Assembly (NCBI GenBank): GCA_023443145.1
Contig: JAEZVS010000083.1
Coordinates: forward strand, 1 to 13,215
Origin: Bacillota bacterium
Lineage (GTDB): Bacteria > Bacillota > Peptococcia > Peptococcales > Peptococcaceae
DNA length: 13,215 nucleotides
Reading direction: 5' to 3'
Shown here: one piece after another, positions 8,027 through 13,215 of the stretch
Numbering within the stretch: position 1 is the stretch's first letter
Layout of the letters: each line of letters begins with the position of its first letter
Program-made: the position numbers and the translations under genes
The notes under the pieces: model-generated
The model's input: only the letters and a program-made list of their open reading frames with translations
The model's database searches: none
Told to the model about the DNA's origin: nothing

Positions 8027-9012
8027 AAATTATGAGCTGGAACACCACCAACGATTGCAATCTCTTTTGTGCCCATTGCTATCGAGAATCGGGGGAAAAA
8101 GCCAAAGGCGAACTGAACACCGAAGAAGGCAAAAAACTGATCGATGAAATTGCCCGAGCGGGCTTCAATATTATGATTTTTTCCGGCGGTGAGCCCATGA
8201 CCCGCCCCGATATTTATGAACTCATTGCCCATGCCCGAAGCCGGGGCCTGCGCCCGGTTTTAGGGTCCAACGGCACGTTGATCGATGACGAAGCGGCGCG
8301 CCGCTTAAAAGAAGCAGGCCTCATGGCTGCCGGCATTTCTCTGGACAGCCTCGATCCGGCCAAGCACGACAAGCTTCGCGCCAAAGAAGGCGCCTGGCAG
8401 GAAGCGGTACGGGGTATGGAAGCCTGCAAACGCGCCGGCCTGGCTTTTCAAATTCACACCACCGTTATGGATTGGAATGAAGGCGAAGTGACCGATCTGA
8501 TGGATTTTGCAGTGGAAATCGGCGCGCGTGCCCATCACATTTTCTTTTTGGTGCCCACGGGACGCGGTGAAGAAATTAAAGATATGGCCCTGGATCGCCA
8601 ATCTTATGAAGATGTTCTCAAGCGCATTATGAACAAGGCCAAAGAGGTGCCCATTGAAGTAAAACCCACCTGCGCCCCTCAGTTTATTCGTGTGGCCAGT
8701 CAAGTGGGCCACGAGCAGCGTTTTCGCAAAGGCTGCCTGGCCGGCATCACGTACTGCATCATCAGTCCCAAAGGAGATGTCCAGCCCTGTGCCTATCTTA
8801 AAATGGAAATTGGCAATGTGCGTGAAAAACCTTTTGATGAAATCTGGGCTGAAAACGAAACCTTCCAGCTTTTGCGCACCATGGATTATTCCGGTCAATG
8901 CGGTATGTGCCAATTTGGCAAAAGCTGCGGCGGTTGCCGGGCAAGGGCGGCTTATTATCACAAAGGCGATATTATGAGCGCCGACCCCTTATGTATTTTA
9001 AACAAAGAGTAA
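8023..9012 (+). CDS. nirJ2: Radical SAM protein NirJ2, probable heme b synthase role
   Basis: A 329-residue radical SAM enzyme with C12-NLF-C16-AH-C19-Y within the first 20 residues and the FSGGEPMTRPD SAM-binding motif. The C-terminal SPASM-type part is cysteine rich: C238, C245, C256, C293, C296, C302, C305 and C324, enough for one or two auxiliary 4Fe-4S clusters. The start at 8023 forms an ATGA overlap with the nirJ1 stop and has AGGTGGG upstream; a longer frame from 7963 is only overlap. The opening SWNTTNDCNLFCAHCYR is the NirJ2 pattern. In heme-making anaerobes the second radical SAM enzyme, AhbD, converts two propionates of Fe-coproporphyrin III to vinyls, yielding heme b. NirJ2 sits in the same place, so I infer this role, but NirJ2 is a separate branch from experimentally studied AhbD. 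No heme d1 genes (nirS, nirF, nirN) are seen, arguing against a d1 product. Confidence 0.92.
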   Translation: MKIMSWNTTNDCNLFCAHCYRESGEKAKGELNTEEGKKLIDEIARAGFNIMIFSGGEPMTRPDIYELIAHARSRGLRPVLGSNGTLIDDEAARRLKEAGLMAAGISLDSLDPAKHDKLRAKEGAWQEAVRGMEACKRAGLAFQIHTTVMDWNEGEVTDLMDFAVEIGARAHHIFFLVPTGRGEEIKDMALDRQSYEDVLKRIMNKAKEVPIEVKPTCAPQFIRVASQVGHEQRFRKGCLAGITYCIISPKGDVQPCAYLKMEIGNVREKPFDEIWAENETFQLLRTMDYSGQCGMCQFGKSCGGCRARAAYYHKGDIMSADPLCILNKE

Positions 9013-9024
9013 GAGGTGTGACGT

Positions 9025-9519
9025 ATGTATCAACTCGACGATTTGGATAAAGATATTCTCATGATTTTGCAGCGGGGCATTCCTCTTTCTTCGCGTCCTT
9101 ATCAGACCATGGCCGAAGAAATTGGCGGTGTCACTGAAGAAGAGGTCATTCACCGCATTGCGCGGTTAAAAACCGAGCACATCATTCGGCGCATGAGCGG
9201 TTTTTTCAATTCCCATGCCTTGGGCTATCGGTCCATGCTCATTGCCGTCAAGCCCGCCGAAGGACATTTTGATGAAGCGGTGCAGGTGATCAACCGTTAT
9301 CCGGGCGTGACCCACAACTACGAGCGCAATCACGATTTTTCCGTGTGGTTCACCCTCATTGCCATCAACCAGCCGACGCTGAACCGCATCTTAGATGAGA
9401 TTGAACAAAGCCCCTATGTGGCAGACATGTTGCGCTTTGAAATGAGCAAGCGCTATAAAATTGATGTGACCTTTGCGCTAAAGGAGGCAAAGCCCCATGG
9501 CCAATCCCAAACTGACTGA
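9025..9519 (+). CDS. ahbA: Siroheme decarboxylase subunit AhbA (AsnC/Lrp fold)
   Basis: A 164-residue protein with an N-terminal helix-turn-helix of the Lrp/AsnC type (about 25-62; MAEEIGGVTEEEVIHRIARL) and a C-terminal AsnC-like alpha/beta domain. It belongs to the NirDLGH/Ahb family, which despite the regulator-like fold decarboxylates the 12 and 18 acetate groups of siroheme, working as an AhbA-AhbB heterodimer in the cytoplasm. The motifs THNYERNHDFSVWFTL (about 96-111) and RYKIDVTF near the C-terminus fit subunit A. H97 and H103 are candidate active-site or substrate-contact residues (inference). GAGGTG lies 6 bases before the ATG; the gene starts 12 bases after nirJ2 and overlaps ahbB by 23 bases, so the pair is translationally coupled. 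A true transcription factor is unlikely given the paired neighbour and the radical SAM partners. Confidence 0.9.
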   Translation: MYQLDDLDKDILMILQRGIPLSSRPYQTMAEEIGGVTEEEVIHRIARLKTEHIIRRMSGFFNSHALGYRSMLIAVKPAEGHFDEAVQVINRYPGVTHNYERNHDFSVWFTLIAINQPTLNRILDEIEQSPYVADMLRFEMSKRYKIDVTFALKEAKPHGQSQTD

Positions 9520-10018
9520 ATCCGATAAAGCCATTGTGCGCGCCCTGCAGCAAGATCTGCCCCTGGTGCCGGAACCCTATAAAGCGTTGGCGGAAGAGCT
9601 TTCCATGAGTGAAACGGAGCTTATGGCAGGCATTCAACGCCTTATGGATATGGGCTGTTTGAAACGCATCTCTATTGCGTTGCGCCACAAAAATGTCGGC
9701 TATACCATCAATGTGATGGTGGTGTGGGATGTGCCCGACGATCAGGTGGATGCCATTGGTGCTCGGGTGGCCGGTCATCCTTCCGTGACCCACTGTTACC
9801 GCCGCAACCGTGAAGCGGCATTTCCCTATAATCTTTACACCATGCTTCACGCCAAAAGCGATGACGAATACGACCGCATCATCAGTGAGTTGCAAGCCAT
9901 CATCGGAGAAGACACCCCTCACGACCTTTCTTTTGATGCCCTGCGCTCCATGCGCGAACTAAAAAAAATCGGCATGAAGTACTTTCTGGAAAAGCCGGAA
10001 GATATGGTGGAGGAATAA
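9497..10018 (+). CDS. ahbB: Siroheme decarboxylase subunit AhbB (AsnC/Lrp fold)
   Basis: A 173-residue partner of AhbA with the same layout: helix-turn-helix (about 26-60; LAEELSMSETELMAGIQRL) and AsnC-like domain. The subunit-B marks are LRHKNVGYTINVMVVWDVP, then THCYRR (98-103) and PYNLYTMLH (110-118). Histidine H99 and the RR pair of THCYRR are likely involved in binding the carboxylate-rich substrate (inference from family conservation). Together with AhbA it would turn siroheme into 12,18-didecarboxysiroheme, the first committed step of siroheme-dependent heme synthesis. AAAGGAGG lies about 10 bases before the ATG, inside the ahbA coding end. It is the last gene of the heme run; a hairpin with a T run follows directly. 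Confidence 0.9.
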   Translation: MANPKLTESDKAIVRALQQDLPLVPEPYKALAEELSMSETELMAGIQRLMDMGCLKRISIALRHKNVGYTINVMVVWDVPDDQVDAIGARVAGHPSVTHCYRRNREAAFPYNLYTMLHAKSDDEYDRIISELQAIIGEDTPHDLSFDALRSMRELKKIGMKYFLEKPEDMVEE

Positions 10019-10023
10019 AACCG

Positions 10024-10090
10024 TCCCGGGGCAAGTCGAGCTTTGTTGTGCTGTGTGCCAACATCTGAGCGACAGGCGCCGGGATTTTTT
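10024..10090 (+). terminator. Long imperfect hairpin with T run after ahbB
   Basis: Nested complementary segments build one elongated stem: TCCCGG (10024-10029) with CCGGGA (10079-10084); after a G-G mismatch, GC (10031-10032) with GC (10076-10077); GTCG (10035-10038) with CGAC (10070-10073); and TGTTG (10044-10048) with CAACA (10059-10063) around a 10-base loop. TTTTTT (10085-10090) follows at once. It has the shape of an intrinsic terminator but with an unusually long, interrupted stem. Only 6 bases separate the T run from the ribosome site of the next gene, so it may be leaky or act as an attenuator for the downstream genes. Confidence 0.7.
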
Positions 10091-10110
10091 GTAGGCAAAG
10101 GAGGCGCGTC

Positions 10111-10434
10111 GTGCATCGACATTCTATAGATCGCTTTCAGCTGATGAGCTGGCTTTTGGCTGTGTTCGCTGCAATGGTGGGGTTTTATGCGCTGGTGCTC
10201 TTTTTAGTGTGCGGAGGCCGTTTTCCCGCGTTTAATGCCCATGACATGACCAATGCGGTGCTCGCTTTTACGGTGGGGATGGTGCTCTTGATTCTAAACA
10301 TCTTTGTGGTATCGGATGCTTTGGACGGGAAAAGTTGGCGCAAGCCTGTGCTGACGGTTATAAGCGCCCTGGGCGCAGCCTTCACTCTGGTGGGGTACGG
10401 CTGGATGTTTGTGGCCGCCGGTCTTTTCTCCTGA
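10111..10434 (+). CDS. Small three-helix membrane protein, function unknown
   Basis: A 107-residue, strongly hydrophobic protein with three predicted membrane helices at about 12-34, 48-67 and 80-104. Short polar loops include RFPAFNAHDMTN and DALDGKSWRKP; the second is basic and would be cytoplasmic by the positive-inside rule, placing the N-terminus outside (inference). The start is a GTG with an excellent AAAGGAGG 6 bases upstream, which makes it a credible gene. I do not recognise the family. It precedes the tiny two-CxxC frame by 9 bases and lutB by about 200, so it probably shares a transcript with lutBC. A role as a membrane anchor or small transport component for the iron-sulfur lactate system is possible, but nothing in the sequence proves it. 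No promoter is visible between it and the hairpin upstream. Confidence 0.75.
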   Translation: MHRHSIDRFQLMSWLLAVFAAMVGFYALVLFLVCGGRFPAFNAHDMTNAVLAFTVGMVLLILNIFVVSDALDGKSWRKPVLTVISALGAAFTLVGYGWMFVAAGLFS

Positions 10435-10443
10435 AGGAACCAA

Positions 10444-10638
10444 ATGCAAACGGAAGGAATCGTTTGTCCGGAATGTGTGCATATGGTGCGGGCAGCTTTC
10501 TGGCCACGTCCTTTATCATCTGTTTTAAAGCGGTTGCTTGGCCGCTGGTGACGGCAGCGTCTCTTTATGGTAGGTTGCGCGCTCTGTGCCGGTCACATTG
10601 TGGCGAATGAAGAGCGCCTTTATATGAAGATGAGGTGA
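10444..10638 (+). pseudogene. Tiny two-CxxC reading frame split by an in-frame TGA
   Basis: An ATG at 10444, with GAAGGA 5 bases upstream and only 9 bases after the preceding stop, opens a 35-codon frame (MQTEGIVCPECVHMVRAA...) that ends at TGA 10549-10551. The same frame then runs on without another stop to TGA 10636-10638, passing an ATG at 10567 and a second cysteine pair (VGCALCAGHIVANEERL). CPEC plus CALC spaced like this would make a zinc-ribbon or rubredoxin-like knuckle pair. The final TGA overlaps the lutB start, an arrangement typical of translational coupling. Possible readings: a broken small gene, two separate micro-ORFs (35 and 23 residues), stop-codon readthrough or selenocysteine at codon 36, or chance. 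I recognise no family. I see the frame and spacing directly; the zinc-ribbon idea is inference. Confidence 0.35.
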
Positions 10639-12116
10639 GTTTGTTGGCAATACTTTTTCAAGAAGAAAAAACTTATGATGAGCGGCTACAAGATCAGTTA
10701 AACAAAACTTTTGTGCGGAGTGCCACCGCATCGGCGCAGGATCGATTTAATGAACGGCGGGAGCAACTTGCGCAGACCACGCCCCATTGGGATGAATTGG
10801 TGGCGCAGGCGGCTGCCATTCGCGCCCACACCCTGGACCATCTGGATGAATACTTGGCGCAGTTTTTTGCAGAAGCGGAAAAAAACGGCGCCAGTCTGCA
10901 TTTTTGTCCCACTTCCAAGGATGCTGCGGAGGCGGTACTAAACATCATCCGAGACGTGAACGGAAAAAGGGTGGTCAAATCCAAATCCATGCTGACTGAA
11001 GAAATCAATCTCAACAAGGTGCTTTTGAGCCACGGCATTGATGTGACGGAAACCGATCTCGGCGAATGGATATTGCAATTGGATGATTGGGACGCTCCGT
11101 CACATATTTTAGGGCCGGCCACCCACAAAGACCGCCATCAGGTCTATGATCTTTTTGTGAAAAACGGCTATACCGGCACAAAAGACATTCCGGAGATGGC
11201 CCGATTTGCCCGCGGCCAATTGCGCGAAAAATTCTTAGCGGCGGATGTGGGCATCACCGGTTGTAATTTTGCCATTGCCGAAACGGGCACGGTCTCTATT
11301 ATGACCAATGAAGGCAATGGACGGATGGTCACCACCCTTCCTAAAACACAGATTGTGGTGATGGGGTTGGAGCGGCTGGTGCCTACCTTGTCGGATTTTG
11401 AAGCCATCATGCAGGTATTCCCGCGGAGTGCAGTGGGGGTCAATACCTCCAGCTATCTGTCGCTTACAACCGGTCCGCGCGGAGAGGGAGAACTGGATGG
11501 CCCTGAAGCGCTGCACATCATCGTTTTGGATAATGGCCGTTCCGATATTCTGGCCTCTGATTTCCGCGACATGTTGCGCTGTGTGCGCTGCGGCACATGT
11601 CAAAATGTGTGCCCCGTCTATCGCCACGCCACCGGCCACAGCTACGGCTCTATTTACGCCGGGCCTATGGGCGTGGTCTTGACCCCTTTATTGGTCGGTT
11701 ATGGCGCAGCCCATGATCTGATTTATGCATCCACACTTTGCGGCGAGTGCAGTGCCAACTGTCCGGTGCAGATTCCTCTCCATGAACTGATTTTGCGCCA
11801 TCGTGAAGCGTGGGTCACCTCCGGCGGTGCCGATCGAGTGGAAGGGGCCGTCATGCATCTTGTCGGGCGGGCGTTGGCCGGCGGCAGACGTTTTCAGCTG
11901 GAGACCCGTGCAGGCAGCTTGCTCATGCCGGCTTTGGCCTGGCGCCATGGGGGCGACCATTTGGACGAGCGCAGTCATCTGCCCGTGTTGGGCCGTTGGA
12001 CGGCAAGCCGCAACTTTCCTCTTTTGGCGCGGTCAAGCTTCCGTCAGGAAATGCGCAAGCGCCAAAAGGCAAAAAACAGAATGTGCGGAAAAAAGAGAGG
12101 TGATAGCCGTGGGTGA
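10635..12116 (+). CDS. lutB: LutB-like iron-sulfur lactate utilization protein
   Basis: A 493-residue protein matching LutB (YvfW/YkgF family), part of the LutABC complex that oxidises L-lactate to pyruvate. The N-terminal LUD domain (about 65-305) carries KSKSMLTEEINLN, GITGCNFAIAETGTVS and GNGRMVTTLPKTQI. Two 4Fe-4S binding motifs of ferredoxin type follow: C316-VR-C319-GT-C322-QNV-C326-P and C369-GE-C372-SAN-C376-P, each complete apart from the shared partners. The C-terminal tail is less conserved, basic and lysine rich at the end. Start choice is uncertain: GTG at 10635 has a weak ribosome site, whereas AGGTGA (10633-10638) better serves the TTG at 10644. It overlaps lutC by 8 bases. LutA, normally just upstream, is not found in this window, so either it lies elsewhere or the complex has a different third partner. 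Confidence 0.93.
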   Translation: MSLLAILFQEEKTYDERLQDQLNKTFVRSATASAQDRFNERREQLAQTTPHWDELVAQAAAIRAHTLDHLDEYLAQFFAEAEKNGASLHFCPTSKDAAEAVLNIIRDVNGKRVVKSKSMLTEEINLNKVLLSHGIDVTETDLGEWILQLDDWDAPSHILGPATHKDRHQVYDLFVKNGYTGTKDIPEMARFARGQLREKFLAADVGITGCNFAIAETGTVSIMTNEGNGRMVTTLPKTQIVVMGLERLVPTLSDFEAIMQVFPRSAVGVNTSSYLSLTTGPRGEGELDGPEALHIIVLDNGRSDILASDFRDMLRCVRCGTCQNVCPVYRHATGHSYGSIYAGPMGVVLTPLLVGYGAAHDLIYASTLCGECSANCPVQIPLHELILRHREAWVTSGGADRVEGAVMHLVGRALAGGRRFQLETRAGSLLMPALAWRHGGDHLDERSHLPVLGRWTASRNFPLLARSSFRQEMRKRQKAKNRMCGKKRGDSRG

Positions 12117-12810
12117 GTGCAGCAAAAGTGAATTTTTGGCGAAAGTGTCTCAGGCTGTCGCTAAAAAAACGAAAAAGGCACCCAATCCCGAATCCCATCT
12201 GGGGCCTCAAATCAAACGCCATCAGAACCTGGACGCACCGGCCTTGAGGCAGGTTTTTGCCGATCAGGAAACAGACCGCCACTTTGTGTGGCGTGCTTGC
12301 CGGGGGGCAGAGCTGGCCGGCGTGTTGCAAGACATTGTGGCAGAAACCGGCGCGCGCCGTTTGGCGGCCGCTTCCGATGAGGATAGCCTTCGCTTCGGCG
12401 TGGCCGATATATTGCGCCCTTTGGGCACATCTCTTTTCGTCTGGCCGGGTAACGACCTTTTGGATGAAAAGGAGAGAACCGAAGCACTGGCCGAGGCCGA
12501 TCTGGGGGTGACGGTGGCCCAAATCGGGGTGGCCGAAATCGGCACCGTTATTGAATGGTCTACGCCCCAAGCGGGAAAATCGGTGAGTTTGCTGCCGTCG
12601 GTGCATGTGGCTCTCTTGCCGCAAAGCCGCCTGGTGCCCAATTTACATGAAGCCATGCGCTTTATGCAGGCCCGCTTTGGGCGTGATCGGATGCCTGCCG
12701 GAGTGGTGCACATATCGGGCCCTTCGTCCACGGGAGATATTGAAAGTGTTATTGTGGTGGGTGCCCATGGCCCTGTGGCAGAGCATGTGGTGTGTCTGAT
12801 CGATGCGTGA
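12109..12810 (+). CDS. lutC: LutC-like LUD-domain lactate utilization protein
   Basis: A 233-residue LUD (DUF162) domain protein, the normal size of LutC/YkgG, the third component of the lactate oxidation complex. The N-terminus (1-50) is charged and lysine rich; the LUD core covers about 55-232, with DLGVTVAQIGVAEIGTVIEW, then SLLPSVHVALL, and near the end HISGPSSTGDIESVIVVGAHGP, the typical glycine-rich closing motif. LUD proteins are thought to bind small acids or cofactors rather than carry an iron-sulfur cluster; no cysteine cluster is seen. The start is a GTG at 12109 with GAGAGG 8 bases upstream inside lutB; the frame is open far upstream, but those codons overlap lutB. The 8-base overlap implies coupled translation. 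A palindrome spans its stop codon. Confidence 0.9.
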   Translation: MGECSKSEFLAKVSQAVAKKTKKAPNPESHLGPQIKRHQNLDAPALRQVFADQETDRHFVWRACRGAELAGVLQDIVAETGARRLAAASDEDSLRFGVADILRPLGTSLFVWPGNDLLDEKERTEALAEADLGVTVAQIGVAEIGTVIEWSTPQAGKSVSLLPSVHVALLPQSRLVPNLHEAMRFMQARFGRDRMPAGVVHISGPSSTGDIESVIVVGAHGPVAEHVVCLIDA

Positions 12811-12817
12811 CGCATCG
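12801..12817. repeat. Perfect short palindrome across the lutC stop codon
   Basis: CGATGCGT (12801-12808) and ACGCATCG (12810-12817) are exact complements around one base. As RNA this could fold to a 7-bp stem with the UGA stop codon as the 3-base loop; as DNA it is a 17-bp near-perfect dyad. It is followed by AAAAATTTTT (12821-12830). It may be a minor terminator, an operator or chance. Confidence 0.6.
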
Positions 12818-12877
12818 TGTAAAAATTTTTCGAATGCATACGACCGCTTCAACAAGAGGGCGTTATGAAAGAAGAAA

Positions 12878-12915
12878 AGCGAGAAGAACCGTCGGCGGCT
12901 CTTCTCGCTTTTTTC
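12878..12915 (+). terminator. Intrinsic terminator after lutC
   Basis: A 10-bp perfect stem AGCGAGAAGA (12878-12887) / TCTTCTCGCT (12900-12909), with a possible inner CCG/CGG pairing (12889-12891 / 12896-12898), then TTTTTT (12909-12914) and a second T-rich stretch. It lies 67 bases after the lutC stop codon and ends the 10111-12810 gene block. Confidence 0.93.
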
Positions 12916-13157
12916 TTTTGGAGGTAGATATTCAGCGAGAAATAGATTGCATAAATAAAATATATATCAAATACATGTGAGATTAAATTTCAACTTCAAC
13001 AATATCACCGTTTTTTCGTTGAAATATAATTGCATAAAAATTGATGGGCTCCGTCTATAAACAAATCATAGGGGGACTTTGTGAAAATCTGATGTATAAT
13101 AAAGCAAATCCTGCCGGTGTTTATGGATGAGCAGGTGTCGGAAAGGAGGCGGACGAT
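12916..13157. other. AT-rich gap with an inverted repeat and promoter-like boxes
   Basis: No convincing gene in these 242 bases. The stretch is clearly more AT rich than its surroundings. It holds an 8-bp inverted repeat ATTTCAAC (12987-12994) / GTTGAAAT (13018-13025) with a 23-base loop; the left arm is followed by a second TTCAAC. Two perfect TATAAT hexamers occur (13025-13030 and 13095-13100). A short minus-strand open stretch ending at a TAA (12985-12983) would read NGDIVEVEI at its end, but it has no start codon or ribosome site. Confidence 0.6.
13095..13100 (+). promoter_or_regulatory. Likely -10 box for the last gene
   Basis: A perfect TATAAT preceded by TG lies 57 bases before the ATG at 13158, leaving a leader of about 50 bases that includes AAAGGAGG. 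No good -35 hexamer is seen at 16-18 bases, so the promoter may depend on an activator. A terminator lies upstream, so this gene needs its own promoter. Confidence 0.45.
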
Positions 13158-13215
13158 ATGTCTGTCGCATTCATTGTCATTATCGTTTATATGGCATTGC
13201 TGGTTTTTATTTCTT
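13158..13215 (+). CDS. N-terminus of a membrane protein, probably a solute symporter (3' truncated)
   Basis: The first 19 codons of a gene that runs past the window edge. The ATG at 13158 has a strong AAAGGAGG (13142-13149) 8 bases upstream. The visible residues, MSVAFIVIIVYMALLVFIS, are one uninterrupted hydrophobic helix beginning almost at the start, as in polytopic transporters. The pattern resembles the opening of sodium:solute symporters (SSS family), which commonly begin with a short N-terminus and an IIVY-type helix; this is a weak inference from 19 residues. It follows the lutBC terminator and so is probably transcribed separately. A carboxylate or lactate transporter would suit its neighbours but cannot be shown here. 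Confidence 0.7.
   Translation, partial: MSVAFIVIIVYMALLVFIS

Noticed and set aside
6824..9012. Radical SAM pair as peptide (RiPP) maturases
   Set aside because: Both have SPASM-like ends, but no precursor peptide gene is seen and the N-terminal patterns and ahbAB neighbours fit NirJ1/NirJ2.
9025..10018. Pair of Lrp/AsnC transcription regulators
   Set aside because: The fold fits, but two overlapping copies after nirJ1-nirJ2 with the THNYERNH and HCYRR...PYNLYTM motifs are the siroheme decarboxylase subunits.
10335..10610. 91-codon plus-strand frame over the end of the 3-TM gene
   Set aside because: It overlaps most of the last membrane helix of the 10111 gene in another frame and lacks a ribosome site; the small CPEC frame in the same region has better start signals.
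11803..12108. Upstream extension of lutC by about 100 codons
   Set aside because: It overlaps lutB in another frame. GTG 12109 with GAGAGG upstream gives the normal LutC length.
11923..12839. Overlapping long minus-strand frames opposite lutB/lutC
   Set aside because: Both are antisense to the well-matched LutB C-terminus and LutC. Compositions rich in H, R and P are typical of shadow frames.
12792..12980. 62-codon frame over the lutC end and terminator
   Set aside because: It runs through the lutC stop region and the terminator hairpin, has no ribosome site, and its translation is basic and low in complexity.

Overview
The window reads as chromosomal DNA from an anaerobic, low-to-mid GC member of the Bacillota (Firmicutes). 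Four things point there: a WalJ/HtrA pair, strong AGGAGG-type ribosome binding sites, frequent GTG/TTG starts, and a NirJ1-NirJ2-AhbA-AhbB heme cluster of the kind known from Heliobacterium/Peptococcaceae-like Clostridia. A Peptococcus-like organism would fit, but this is a guess from gene content, not a sequence match.

Layout. 1-416: 3' end of an unrecognised, probably beta-propeller-like protein. 441-584: two hairpin terminators between convergent genes. 589-3807 (minus): a SWIM-type SNF2 helicase. 3808-3961: divergent promoter region. 3962-6076: walJ-like metallo-hydrolase and membrane-anchored htrA-like protease, closed by a strong terminator (6081-6123). 6223-10018: a tight five-gene run made of a small DUF3783-like protein, two radical SAM enzymes (NirJ1/AhbC-type and NirJ2) and the two AsnC-like siroheme decarboxylase subunits (AhbA, AhbB). 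10024-10090: a long imperfect hairpin with a T run. 10111-12810: a three-helix membrane protein, a tiny two-CxxC reading frame interrupted by an in-frame TGA, lutB and lutC. 12878-12915: terminator. 12916-13157: AT-rich gap. 13158-end: first codons of a membrane protein, probably a transporter.

How the genes work together. AhbA/AhbB decarboxylate siroheme to 12,18-didecarboxysiroheme. The NirJ1/AhbC-type enzyme then removes acetate side chains to give Fe-coproporphyrin III. A second radical SAM enzyme (here NirJ2, in the place of AhbD) would convert two propionates to vinyls to give heme b. This is the siroheme-dependent route of anaerobes; the genes making siroheme are not in the window. LutB and LutC belong to the iron-sulfur lactate oxidation complex, but LutA is not present here. 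WalJ and HtrA are usually the tail of the walRKHIJ-htrA cell-wall regulation operon; here they stand alone beside the helicase.

The least explained parts are: the small leading gene of the heme operon; the 3-TM gene and the two-CxxC ORF with an in-frame UGA just before lutB; the terminator-like hairpin that leaves no obvious room for a promoter before the lut block; and the AT-rich gap before the last gene. I found no mobile element, CRISPR array, tRNA or rRNA.
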